From the NCBI GenBank assembly GCA_035623255.1, contig DASPTU010000099.1, positions 1 through 62,050 on the forward strand: a DNA stretch of 62,050 bases. Direction: 5' to 3'. The notes under the pieces were generated by a model. It searched no databases and was not told where the DNA came from. It saw nothing but the letters and a program-made list of their open reading frames with translations. Source of the DNA: JAFAGX01 sp035623255 (GTDB lineage Bacteria; Acidobacteriota; Terriglobia; Terriglobales; Acidobacteriaceae). Below, piece by piece: positions 1 to 8,312 of this stretch. A program made the position numbers and the translations under genes. Numbering within the stretch: the first letter of the stretch is position 1; every line of letters begins with the position of its first letter.

Positions 1-1
1 T

Positions 2-1552
2 CGCGCGGATACGGGAGAAGCGATCCCGCGAGCAGAAGTGGAACTTTCCGCGACGGACCAGGCCACTGCCGAGGCAATCGGCGATAAGCGCATTGTGCGC
101 ACGGGAGCCGACGGCGCCTTTATTTTCGCCGACATTCCGGCAGGCAAGTATCAGCTTGAGGCCTGGAGTAATGGCTTTACGGAATCTTCCGGGCCGCGAG
201 CGGATCCGGCTTTCGAAGGACGAACCGGCGGATTAACTTTATTGCTCAAACCCGGAGAGAAGCTGGAGAATCTGAGGATTCGTCTCCACCCTGCGGGAGT
301 ACTCGCCGGTCAGATTTCTGACGAAGATCACGACGCGGTGCCTGAGCTTGACGTTTATGCTCTCTTAGTCAAGTTTGTTCGCGGTGGGCGCAGACAAATC
401 ATTGCAGTAGGCCGGGCCGTCACGGATGACCTTGGCAACTTCCGCATCCCCAATCTGCCGCCGGGACCGTACTACGTCCGTGCGGGCGGCTTGATCGCGC
501 GTCCCATGAAGCAAGTCGGTTTAAAGGAGGGTCCCGCCGGTGGCATGCAATATCGCAATACCTACTATCCGGGAACGTCCTCTCTCGATGAAGCGCAGGT
601 TTTGCATCTGACGCCGGAGGGAATCAATGCTATTCAATTCGCGGTTCCCACCGAAAGAACGTTTACCATTGCCGGGAAGGTTCTGGCCAAATCCCCGCGG
701 GATCGGGCTGAGGAAGTTCGCTATGTTGGGCGAGACACGGAAGGATATGGGTTCAGCACCACTGGTTTAGGCTTTGCCCAGGTCGCCCCGGATGGCTCGT
801 TCAAGACCCCGCCGTTGCCTCCCGGAGATTACACGCTCAGTGCCGATGTAACGCGCGAAGGCGTTCAAACCGAGCTGGGGTATGCTTCGGTTCGGATCGT
901 GGACTCGGATGAACACGCTGATATCCAGATCGGCCACGCCATTGACGTGCGTGGAAGGGCGGAAGCGCCCCAGGCATTTTCGCTCGGTGGCACAAAAATT
1001 GCGCTGGAAACGTTCGGCCCCGGCTTTTATCTGCTTCACCAAGGCACTGTTGACTCCAGTGCGCGATTTCTTATCCCCAATGTTCCCCCGGGCGAAAACA
1101 TGTTTACCCTTCTGGACAGCGACCGAAATCCCGTTTACGTCAAGAAAGCGGTCTGTAATGGCCGGGATTACGCATCAACTGTCATCATGCTGGCTTCTGG
1201 AACGACTCTCGACTGCAATGTCACTTTGGCCAACGACACGGGCGTGATTCATGGAAAGGTGATGAACGGCGACAACCCCGTGGCGAAAATGGTCGTTGTG
1301 CTGATCCCCGAATCAAAGGAACTTCGCCGCATTCCGCGATACACGCTCACCTCTAAGACGCATGCGGATGGAGAGTACAGAATCTCCGGAGTGATTCCGG
1401 GCGATTATCTCCTTCTTGCTGTGCCCCCGAGCCCCGACAATAAGCACTTCGCTCTGGATTTTGCCGACAACCACCGCGACAGCGCCGAACGCATAGACAT
1501 GAACGCCTCTGGCGTGCAGAAGGTTAATCTAAAGCTCACCAGTTTGGAGTAG
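2..1552 (+). CDS. Carboxypeptidase-regulatory-like repeat protein (5' truncated by window edge)
   Basis: The reading frame is open from the first base, so the true start lies outside the window; a GTG at 38 is only internal. The visible 517 or so residues contain repeated beta-sandwich units with the signatures GAFIFADIPAGKYQLEA, GNFRIPNLPPGPYYVRA, GSFKTPPLPPGDYTLSA and GEYRISGVIPGDYLLLA. These are typical of carboxypeptidase-regulatory-like (CarboxypepD_reg) domains. I count at least four such units. In Acidobacteria such proteins are usually exported and probably have adhesive or structural roles, but no catalytic residues are visible. Export cannot be judged because the N terminus is missing. 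No function beyond the domain type is claimed. Confidence 0.8.
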   Translation, partial: RADTGEAIPRAEVELSATDQATAEAIGDKRIVRTGADGAFIFADIPAGKYQLEAWSNGFTESSGPRADPAFEGRTGGLTLLLKPGEKLENLRIRLHPAGVLAGQISDEDHDAVPELDVYALLVKFVRGGRRQIIAVGRAVTDDLGNFRIPNLPPGPYYVRAGGLIARPMKQVGLKEGPAGGMQYRNTYYPGTSSLDEAQVLHLTPEGINAIQFAVPTERTFTIAGKVLAKSPRDRAEEVRYVGRDTEGYGFSTTGLGFAQVAPDGSFKTPPLPPGDYTLSADVTREGVQTELGYASVRIVDSDEHADIQIGHAIDVRGRAEAPQAFSLGGTKIALETFGPGFYLLHQGTVDSSARFLIPNVPPGENMFTLLDSDRNPVYVKKAVCNGRDYASTVIMLASGTTLDCNVTLANDTGVIHGKVMNGDNPVAKMVVVLIPESKELRRIPRYTLTSKTHADGEYRISGVIPGDYLLLAVPPSPDNKHFALDFADNHRDSAERIDMNASGVQKVNLKLTSLE

Positions 1553-1792
1553 TTGACGTTTCCCGGCTCAAACACCATAAGCTGACCATGGTCCTCAGTC
1601 CTGCGCAGCGGCGGCCTGCTCCTGCCATCGTTTAACATTTACCGCTTTTGCCACAGCCACACAGTCAGTGAGATTTCGGCTGGCAAACCGGTTCCCACCA
1701 AGTAAGGAAAGAGATAGCGTGGAAGCGAAGGACCTTGCACTCATTGACCTCAGCGGTGACGTTCTGGCACAGGCCAGCGTTGGCTGCTCCTG

Positions 1793-2296
1793 CTAGTGAA
1801 CCTTCTCCCAGACGATTTCCCAGCGTGCAAGGGATGGATCGTCTTTCTCGACATCGCTGAAGATCAGGCGTCGGCCTTCTAGGACGTAAGGCCGAATCTG
1901 ACGCGATCCTACATATCCGGGATCGGTTGCGATGTCCGGCAAGTGGACGATTTGCCTGTGTTTGACATCGATCTCGTAGCGACCACAATAAGCAAATGTG
2001 CCATCGGCAGCAGCTGTCTTTTCCTCGAGGTTGGGATGCACTGGATCGGCCCATTTGGGACGATCGGGATTCACCAGTTCAGCACACATATAACCATCGC
2101 GCTGGTACATGAGAAAGCCTTTACCGTGGGGTCCAAATGAAAGGAATGGACGGGTTGTGCCGTCTTTCATGGTCTCCTCCGTGGAAACCAGCACCCACGT
2201 GCCTACGATTTGATTACGGATCTCAGATTCAGTTTGAGCAAAGGCCGAGACGGCGCAAAGGACGGACCCGAGCAGGAGCGATGGGATGTGTTTCAC
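1793..2296 (-). CDS. Secreted lipocalin-like domain protein
   Basis: The 167-residue protein begins at a GTG codon preceded by an AAGAGG-type ribosome binding site. Residues 1-20 form a signal peptide ending in AFAQ. The rest fits the lipocalin-like family (PF13924 type): IVGTWVLVSTEE near residue 31 is the family's typical G-x-W opening strand. It is followed by a GPHGKGFLMYQRDGYMCAEL stretch and a late RLIFSDVEKD strand. Family members are small periplasmic or secreted barrels, mostly of unknown ligand. It stands alone, facing away from the iron locus to its right. The family call is fairly firm; the ligand is unknown. Confidence 0.75.
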   Translation of the reverse strand: MKHIPSLLLGSVLCAVSAFAQTESEIRNQIVGTWVLVSTEETMKDGTTRPFLSFGPHGKGFLMYQRDGYMCAELVNPDRPKWADPVHPNLEEKTAAADGTFAYCGRYEIDVKHRQIVHLPDIATDPGYVGSRQIRPYVLEGRRLIFSDVEKDDPSLARWEIVWEKVH

Positions 2297-2706
2297 GATG
2301 CCTCTTTTCTATTGAGTCAAGTTCAGCTCTCTTAAGTTCAGTAACGCAGCGCAAGGGTATCATTTGTTTTGACGAGTGGGGCGCGGACGCGCACAACCCA
2401 GGTCAACCGCTGAAGGAAGATCGCTTGTCCCCCACCAAGGCGTGGGAGATCGAAAACTAACGATCACCAAGCGCGCCCAACATAAACGTTAAAAGTGCGG
2501 AGCACGCCGTTCAAGCCGGGGTTCCAAAAGTCGCAAGCCTATCTCCATTAAGTTCATTCGTCAGTGATTTTTGTCGCAAGCAATTACTAGCTTCGGGACA
2601 TGGTCGATGGCGAGAAATCGCGATTGCACTCATTCACCCGCTGCGCACCGCTCAATGCCGGCTTTCCCCGTGTGATGCAGGTCACTGCGGTTCGTGATTC
2701 CACGCG
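2297..2706. other. Intergenic region with no gene seen
   Basis: This stretch lies between the divergently transcribed lipocalin-like gene and the iron locus. Reading frames here are short, lack a convincing ribosome binding site and do not resemble proteins. The left end should hold the lipocalin gene's promoter, but I could not pick one with confidence. The iron-operon promoter starts at 2707. Confidence 0.5.
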
Positions 2707-2736
2707 TTGACCGGCTGCCCCTGCGGCGACTATCCT
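2707..2736 (+). promoter_or_regulatory. Candidate sigma-70 promoter of the iron operon
   Basis: TTGACC at 2707-2712 and TATCCT at 2731-2736 are separated by 18 bp, giving a plausible -35/-10 pair about 50 bp upstream of the FTR1 start codon. The Fur-like palindrome follows just downstream of the expected start of transcription, which fits repression by blocking RNA polymerase. This is inferred from sequence only. Confidence 0.45.
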
Positions 2737-2743
2737 AAGTAGT

Positions 2744-2771
2744 TGAAATTGAAATTCATTTTCAAAATCAT
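2744..2771. promoter_or_regulatory. Candidate Fur box upstream of FTR1
   Basis: The core TGAAATTCATTTTCA (2750-2764) is a 7-1-7 inverted repeat whose reverse strand matches the Fur consensus TGATAATnATTATCA at 11 of 14 defined positions. A further GAAATT unit directly to its left (2745-2750) gives the tandem hexamer arrangement common for Fur sites. It lies between the candidate -10 box and the FTR1 start, in front of an operon whose products are all iron-related. A DtxR-type protein could also bind here, because one is encoded in this operon, but the AT-rich hexamers look more like Fur. Confidence 0.5.
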
Positions 2772-2788
2772 GGAAGCCGGTTTCTGAC

Positions 2789-4036
2789 ATGTTGCAAGCA
2801 TTCATGATCACCTTGCGCGAGGGGGTCGAAGCAGCCCTGATTGTCGGCATCACCCTGGCTTATCTCTCGAAAATCGGGCGGCCGCAACTGCGCAAAGCGG
2901 TGTATGCGGCACTGGGCGCGGCTTTTGTGGGAAGCGTGGCAGGGGCCGTCCTGCTTTCGCGCCTGAAGCTGAATGAAGACGTCTTTGAAGGCTGGGTCAT
3001 GCTGGTCGCGGCATTCTTCGTCATCACCATGATCATTTTCATGATGAAGACGGGGCGCAAACTGAAGGGACAAATCGAAGGCAAAGTCGGGTTGCTGGCG
3101 GGCGAGAACGCGTGGTTCGGCCTGTTCTTGTTTGTTTTCCTGATGGTACTGCGGGAGGGTGCGGAAACAGTGCTGGCGCTGGCCGCCGTCTCGCTGAACT
3201 CAACAGCGCTGCTGAGCTTTATTGGGACGATGCTGGGCATTGTGGCGGCGGTGGCGTTTGGCGTGATCTTTGTGAAGGGGAGCATCCGAATCAATCTGCC
3301 AAAGTTCTTTCGCGTAACCACGGTGATTTTGTTCTTTGTAGCGGCGCAATTGGTAATCAGCGGATTGCATGAGCTTTCCGAGAACGGAGTGTTGCCATCG
3401 TCGAAAGAGGAGATGGCGGTCGTTGGGCCGATCGTTCGCAATGACGTCTTTTTCTTTATTACCATTCTGGCGCTGGCTGCGCTGATGGTGTTGTTTGAAC
3501 TCCGACGGCGTCAGCCGGCAGCCGTGCCTGTATCAGCGGCCGAGCGGAGGAAGGCGGTGTGGAGCGCGCGTCGCGAGCGTTTGTGGATGGTCGCGGTCTA
3601 CGCCAGCTCGTTTGTTTTTATCGTTCTGGCCACGGCTGAGTTCATCTATGCGAAGAGCGTGAGCGCCCTTTCGCCGGCAACGGAAGTCACGTTTGTGAAT
3701 GGGCAGGTGAGCATTCCGTTGAAGGAAATTTACGATGGCGATCTGCACCGTTACGAAGCCAAAGAGAACGGCGTCGAAGTGCGCTTCTGGCTATATCAGA
3801 AGCCGGACGGCAAGATTGCGAGCGTGCTCGATGCCTGTGAAATCTGCGGCGCCGTGGGATTCTACAAGCGGCAGAACAGCGTGATCTGCAAGAATTGCGC
3901 AGCGCCGATCAATCCGCAGTCGGTGGGCATGCCGGGGGGATGCAATCCGATCCCAGTAACGGCGGAGGTCACGGCGGATTCGGTAATCATCCGGGAGGCG
4001 GACCTCGCAGCGCGCAGCCGCCTTTTCCAGAAATAG
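2789..4036 (+). CDS. FTR1-family iron permease with C-terminal cysteine-rich (DUF2318-like) domain
   Basis: This 415-residue inner-membrane protein carries two REGxE motifs typical of FTR1/EfeU iron permeases, REGVE at residues 10-14 and REGAE at 122-126, within about seven hydrophobic segments. After a last membrane segment (about 270-290), residues 300-400 form a soluble domain with C-x2-C, C-x2-C and a final GGC (CEICG, CKNC, PGGCNP). This resembles the DUF2318 domain that is a separate protein in Campylobacter-type FTR1/P19 iron systems. Here the two appear fused. The next gene starts 3 bp after the stop and the following genes encode an ABC transporter, matching the gene set of that system. 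No P19/EfeO-like periplasmic iron-binding protein is visible. Confidence 0.88.
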   Translation: MLQAFMITLREGVEAALIVGITLAYLSKIGRPQLRKAVYAALGAAFVGSVAGAVLLSRLKLNEDVFEGWVMLVAAFFVITMIIFMMKTGRKLKGQIEGKVGLLAGENAWFGLFLFVFLMVLREGAETVLALAAVSLNSTALLSFIGTMLGIVAAVAFGVIFVKGSIRINLPKFFRVTTVILFFVAAQLVISGLHELSENGVLPSSKEEMAVVGPIVRNDVFFFITILALAALMVLFELRRRQPAAVPVSAAERRKAVWSARRERLWMVAVYASSFVFIVLATAEFIYAKSVSALSPATEVTFVNGQVSIPLKEIYDGDLHRYEAKENGVEVRFWLYQKPDGKIASVLDACEICGAVGFYKRQNSVICKNCAAPINPQSVGMPGGCNPIPVTAEVTADSVIIREADLAARSRLFQK

Positions 4037-4039
4037 ACC

Positions 4040-5293
4040 ATGTTTCTTCGCCTAGTTTATGAATCATTCCGGCGGCAGAAGCGGCGCAAAGCTCTGGCGG
4101 GAGTTGCCATCGTCCTAGGTGTAGGCGTGGCGACAGCCATGATCGCGGTGGCGACTGATGTCGGCGACAAGATGAGCCGTGAGCTGCGAAGCTATGGAGC
4201 GAATCTGCTGGTGACTCCGCAGGAAGACTCGCTCGACCTGCAGATTGGCGGAGTGGATCTCAAACCGCCAAGCGACGGCACGTACCTGAACGAAGCTGAT
4301 CTGCCAAAAATTCGCGGCACGTTCTGGCACCACAACATTGTCGGCTTCTCCCCGATGCTGCCGGTCAACATCGAAGTGGCTGGAAAGAATGTCACTCTGC
4401 TCGGCACTTACTTTTCCAAGAAACTCGCGTTCGGCAAAGAGCAGTTCGTAACTGGAGTGCGGATCACGCATCCGTGGTGGAAAGTGCAGGGTGCCTGGCC
4501 AGACGATGAATCACCGGATGTGCTGGTGGGCGAGAGTTTGGCTGCGAAGCTCGCCGTGAAACCCGGGGATCAGATCGTGGCCGGGGGACAGTCGCATCGT
4601 ATTGTCGGGATTCTTTCAACCGGAAGCGCCGAAGACAATCAACTGGTCGCGTCACTCGGTTTGGCGCAGCAGATTTTAGGCAAGCCGAAAGCGGTGCGCA
4701 GACTTTATGTGAGCGCGTTGACCAAGCCGGAGGATGCGCTGGCGCGGCGCGATCCTAAGACAATGAATGCCGAGTTGTTTGATCGTTGGTACTGCTCGCC
4801 GTATGTGGAATCGATCGCGTACCAGTTGCAGGAAGCAATTCCCCACTCCCACGCTGAGCAAATTCGGCAGGTGGCCCAGAACGAGGGCACGGTACTTTCG
4901 CGAATCCAGGGACTCATGCTGCTGGTCACGCTAGCGGCCTTGCTGGCCTCAGCTTTGGCGGTTTCGGCGGCAATGGCGACTGCCATCTTTGAGCGGCGGA
5001 GCGAAGTGGGATTAATGAAAGCGCTGGGGGCGGGAAATGCTTCGATCGCGGCGCTGTTCTTCGTTGAGGCTGCGCTGCTGGCATTGATTGGCGGGCTCAT
5101 CGGATTTGCGGGAGGAGCGGTGTTGGCGCGGCAGATGGGACGATCGATATTCGACTCTCAGATCACCATTGATCCTGTACTGCTGCCAGTGATTCTTGCT
5201 CTCGCGGTAATCGTGACATTTGCCGGCAGCGCTTTAGCAATTCGGCGCGCAGTGAAGTTCGATCCGGTTTTCGCGTTGCGAGGTGAAGTATGA
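4040..5293 (+). CDS. FtsX-type ABC transporter permease (first of the iron-locus pair)
   Basis: The 417-residue protein has the MacB/FtsX layout: one N-terminal membrane segment (about 16-36), a large extracytoplasmic domain (about 40-285), then three C-terminal membrane segments (about 290-315, 335-365, 380-405). The stretch FERRSEVGLMKALGAGNASI between the membrane segments is the typical FtsX coupling region. It follows the FTR1 gene by 3 bp and overlaps the next permease gene by 4 bp (ATGA), so the genes are translationally coupled. In Campylobacter-type FTR1/P19 systems, two such permeases and an ATPase accompany the iron permease. The transported substrate is not settled for that family. 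Confidence 0.85.
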   Translation: MFLRLVYESFRRQKRRKALAGVAIVLGVGVATAMIAVATDVGDKMSRELRSYGANLLVTPQEDSLDLQIGGVDLKPPSDGTYLNEADLPKIRGTFWHHNIVGFSPMLPVNIEVAGKNVTLLGTYFSKKLAFGKEQFVTGVRITHPWWKVQGAWPDDESPDVLVGESLAAKLAVKPGDQIVAGGQSHRIVGILSTGSAEDNQLVASLGLAQQILGKPKAVRRLYVSALTKPEDALARRDPKTMNAELFDRWYCSPYVESIAYQLQEAIPHSHAEQIRQVAQNEGTVLSRIQGLMLLVTLAALLASALAVSAAMATAIFERRSEVGLMKALGAGNASIAALFFVEAALLALIGGLIGFAGGAVLARQMGRSIFDSQITIDPVLLPVILALAVIVTFAGSALAIRRAVKFDPVFALRGEV

Positions 5294-6432
5294 CTTCCCA
5301 GCCGATCGTTGCAACGCGACGTGCTGACGGTCGCCATACTTCGATGTTCCTGCGCCTGCTGATGCGGGCGGCGATTCTGCGCCGGGGCAGAGCAGCTTCC
5401 GCATTGCTGGCAATGATTGTAGCGGCTGCTGCCGCTACAGCCATGCTCAATCTATATGTCGACGTGCAAGCCAAGCTGCGCAAGGAATTCCGCAACTATG
5501 GCGCAAATGTGGTGATCGTGGGTAAGAATGGTGAAGCGCTTCCCAAAGGGGCTCTCGAGGTGGTGAATGCAGCTCTGGATGGGCGCGGATTGGCAGTGCC
5601 GTTTGCCTATGTGGTCGCGCGGACCGTTGACGGGCAGTCAGTGGTGGTCTCGGGAACTGATTTCGCCCAGGTGCGCCGGCTGGACAGTTGGTGGTCGGTC
5701 AGCAATTGGCCACAGGCCCCCCAGGATGCACTTGTTGGAACACGCGCCATGGCGGTTGTGAGCGCGCAAGGCAAACCGTTTGATCTCAGCTTTCAGGGAC
5801 ACACGGTTCATCTGAACCCGGCGGGTTCGCTGAGTACGGGGGCGGGGGAGGAAAGCCGGATTTTTATATCATTGTCGGATTTTGAGAGCTGGACGGAGGT
5901 TCAGCCCTCGACCATCGAGATCGCGGTTTCTGGCTCGCCCGAGGAAGTCAACGCGGCGATTGATAAGCTGGCCCAGGCGTTGCCTCAGACGGAAGTTCGC
6001 CCCGTGCGCCAGATCGTGGAAGGCGAGGCAAGGGTGCTGGGCAAAACCAAAGCGACGTTGCTCGCATCGGCTAGTCTGATCATTCTGACTGCGGCGCTGT
6101 GCGTGCTTTCTACGCTGATGGGCTGGGTGCTTGATCGGCGGCGCGATTTTGCCATCATGAAAGCGCTGGGGGCCTCCGAGCGGCTGATCAGCAGTTTTTT
6201 TGCGGCGGAAGCCGGCGCGCTGGGCGCGATCGGGGCTGTAGTAGGATTCATCGTCGGGATTGGCGTAGCTGCGTGGATCGGGCGGGTGAACTTTCATGCG
6301 CCCGTGGTACCGCGGTTGAATGTACTGCCTTGGGTGCTGCTGGGCAGTGTAAGTGTTGCACTGATTTCAGCTGCTTTGCCCATGTCTCTGTTGCGGCGCG
6401 TGCAACCGGCGGTGATCCTGAGGGGGGAGTGA
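5290..6432 (+). CDS. FtsX-type ABC transporter permease (second of the iron-locus pair)
   Basis: This 380-residue paralogue of the preceding permease has an N-terminal membrane segment (about 38-56), an extracytoplasmic domain, and three C-terminal membrane segments with the coupling stretch DRRRDFAIMKALGASERLIS. The KLRKEFRNYGANVVIVG segment after the first membrane helix matches KMSRELRSYGANLLVTP in its neighbour, which supports gene duplication. The first 18 residues precede a second methionine (MFLRLLMRAAILRRGR) that resembles the neighbour's N terminus, so the real start could be 5344 rather than the ATG overlapping the previous stop. The ATPase gene begins 2 bp after its stop codon. Confidence 0.82.
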   Translation: MTSQPIVATRRADGRHTSMFLRLLMRAAILRRGRAASALLAMIVAAAAATAMLNLYVDVQAKLRKEFRNYGANVVIVGKNGEALPKGALEVVNAALDGRGLAVPFAYVVARTVDGQSVVVSGTDFAQVRRLDSWWSVSNWPQAPQDALVGTRAMAVVSAQGKPFDLSFQGHTVHLNPAGSLSTGAGEESRIFISLSDFESWTEVQPSTIEIAVSGSPEEVNAAIDKLAQALPQTEVRPVRQIVEGEARVLGKTKATLLASASLIILTAALCVLSTLMGWVLDRRRDFAIMKALGASERLISSFFAAEAGALGAIGAVVGFIVGIGVAAWIGRVNFHAPVVPRLNVLPWVLLGSVSVALISAALPMSLLRRVQPAVILRGE

Positions 6433-6433
6433 A

Positions 6434-7654
6434 ATGATCAAGCTCAAGGAAGTCAGCCGACTGTATCCTGCCAAGGCCGAGGCCAACGGCGGCATGATCC
6501 GTGCGCTCGACAATTTCTCCCTCAACGTAGATGCCGGGGAATGGATCGCGATTATGGGGCCTTCCGGGTCCGGCAAATCGACTCTGGTGAATCTGATTGG
6601 TTGCCTGGACCGGCCGACGTCAGGGGAAATCTGGCTGGATGGACAGAACGTAGCGAGTATGTCTGCGTCGGAGCTGAATAGGATTCGGGCCGAGAAAATT
6701 GGCTTCGTGTTCCAGCAGTTTCACCTGATTCCTTATCTCACTGCACTGGAGAACGTAATGCTGGCGCAATACTTCCACAGCATGACGGATGAGAACGAAG
6801 CATTGCAGGCCCTGGAGCGCGTGGGTTTGAAAGGGCGCGCTGATCACATTCCTTCGCAGCTTTCTGGTGGCGAGCAGCAGCGGGTGTGCATCGCACGCGC
6901 GCTGATCAACGATCCCAGGATTGTCCTTGCCGATGAGCCGACTGGAAATCTTGATGCGGCCAACGAAGAAATCGTGCTCCGGCTTTTGCGTGAACTGCAT
7001 CAGCAGGGCCGCACAATTGTGATGGTCACCCATGATCCGGTGGTGGCGCGCCTTGCGGATCGGCGAATCGAGCTGCATCACGGAAAGATCGCTGCGCAGG
7101 TCGTGTTCTCGATGGCGGACGAGGAGCAGTTCGACGAAGTGCTGGAAGAACTCTGGGTTCTGGCGGAGCACGGAGAGATTGCGGAACTTGGGCGGATGGA
7201 AGTTCACGGCGCGCTGCCGGTGAGTATTGCCGTAGAAAAGATGACAGAGTTGGGACTGGTGGTAACTTTGCCGCATCCGCCGGAGCTGCATGATCACAAG
7301 CCATTCGTGAACCCCTGCCATGACGCGCTGAAACCGGACGGAGTCTCGGTGGGGGACGGTAGCATGATTGTTGAGCTGACGCCGCGGGGTCGACAGCGCG
7401 CAGCTGACATTATTCGCCGGCATCGCCTCGCCGAACGTCTGTTTACGGACAGCCTGGCACTCGATAGCGAGACGGAGATCGAACAACAGGCCTGCAAGTT
7501 CGAGCACATCCTGTCGCCCGAAGCGACCGATAAGATTTGCCGCTTTTTGGGTCATCCGCGTACTTGCCCGCACGGTGCGCCTATTCCACCGGGGGCGTGC
7601 TGCGGGAGAACGATTGAAGTCTTGTCGTACCCGGCTTCCACCAAGGTAACCTGA
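6434..7654 (+). CDS. ABC transporter ATPase fused to a full DtxR-like metal-dependent regulator
   Basis: Residues 1-220 are a LolD/MacB-type ATPase: Walker A GPSGSGKST (lysine 49), signature LSGGEQQR, Walker B IVLADEPTGNLD, and switch histidine in MVTHDP. Residues about 225-406 are unrelated to transporters and read as an iron-dependent repressor. There is a winged-helix-like part (EEQFDEVLEELWVLAEHGE ... VEKMTELGLV ... VELTPRGRQRA), then the metal-binding and dimerization domain with HRLAERLF and ACKFEH. H330, E334, C354, E357 and H358 align with DtxR ligands H79, E83, C102, E105 and H106. DtxR H98 has no counterpart. The tail has CPHGAPIP followed by CC. The ATPase presumably powers the two preceding permeases. 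The fused part could sense Fe2+ and gate transport, or bind DNA; this is inference. Confidence 0.87.
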   Translation: MIKLKEVSRLYPAKAEANGGMIRALDNFSLNVDAGEWIAIMGPSGSGKSTLVNLIGCLDRPTSGEIWLDGQNVASMSASELNRIRAEKIGFVFQQFHLIPYLTALENVMLAQYFHSMTDENEALQALERVGLKGRADHIPSQLSGGEQQRVCIARALINDPRIVLADEPTGNLDAANEEIVLRLLRELHQQGRTIVMVTHDPVVARLADRRIELHHGKIAAQVVFSMADEEQFDEVLEELWVLAEHGEIAELGRMEVHGALPVSIAVEKMTELGLVVTLPHPPELHDHKPFVNPCHDALKPDGVSVGDGSMIVELTPRGRQRAADIIRRHRLAERLFTDSLALDSETEIEQQACKFEHILSPEATDKICRFLGHPRTCPHGAPIPPGACCGRTIEVLSYPASTKVT

Positions 7655-7758
7655 GAGACGCGCCTCGCCCATGAAAGTGGGTAGTGTTTTCCAGGGAAAT
7701 CGCGCATCTCTGGTACGCTGATGAGTATGCAATAATCCGGGCGAAGACAGGAGGGGAA

Positions 7759-8235
7759 ATGCGCGGAAATGCGAAGGTGATTACGGAACTGAACGCCGCG
7801 CTGGTGGCGGAGCTTACCGCAATTGTTCAATACATGGTGCAAGCCGAGCTATGTGATAACTGGGGCTATAGGCGCCTGGGAGGGCTCACGAAGCAGCGGG
7901 CGATTCAGGAGATGCATCATGCCGAGGGACTAATTGAACGAATTATTTTTCTCGACGGCACCCCGAAAATAGAAGTGGGACTGAAGCCGAGAGTTGGGCC
8001 CGATGTCAAAGCGCAGTTGGAGATCGACCTTGAGGACGAGCGGGACGCGGTCAAACAGTACAACAAATCCATAAGGGTGTGCGAAAACTCGGGCGACGAT
8101 GGCTCGCGCAAGCTATTCGAAAAAATGATTAAGGATGAAGAAACCCACGTGAACTTTCTTGAGGCCCAGCTGCAGGCCGTCCATGACATGGGTATCGGGA
8201 ACTACCTTTCCGAACAGCTGCACAAGGAGAGCTAG
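7759..8235 (+). CDS. bfr: Bacterioferritin
   Basis: Iron-storage protein of the ferritin superfamily. Starting at the ATG preceded by AGGAGGGG (7749-7756), the product is 158 residues, the same length as E. coli bacterioferritin. All ferroxidase ligands fall at the canonical positions: E18, E51, H54, E94, E127 and H130. The haem-ligand methionine M52 is present in EMHHAEGLIERI. An in-frame start further upstream at 7684 would add 25 residues without family similarity and is not preferred. The gene lies 104 bp downstream of the ATPase-DtxR fusion on the same strand, so imported iron and its storage are encoded together. Catalysed reaction: oxidation of Fe2+ by O2 or H2O2 and mineral storage in a 24-mer. 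Confidence 0.95.
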   Translation: MRGNAKVITELNAALVAELTAIVQYMVQAELCDNWGYRRLGGLTKQRAIQEMHHAEGLIERIIFLDGTPKIEVGLKPRVGPDVKAQLEIDLEDERDAVKQYNKSIRVCENSGDDGSRKLFEKMIKDEETHVNFLEAQLQAVHDMGIGNYLSEQLHKES

Positions 8236-8312
8236 TCCGTAATGGGTGAGGTTGCAATCTCAAGAACATCGCAAGCAGGAGCAGGCGTTTTGTTCCATGC
8301 GCCTCAACTAGG

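Noticed and set aside
6620..7732. Long minus-strand frame (370 codons) opposite the ATPase-DtxR gene
   Set aside because: It is the mirror of a clear gene with full motifs on the plus strand, has no family features, and arises from GC-rich codon use.
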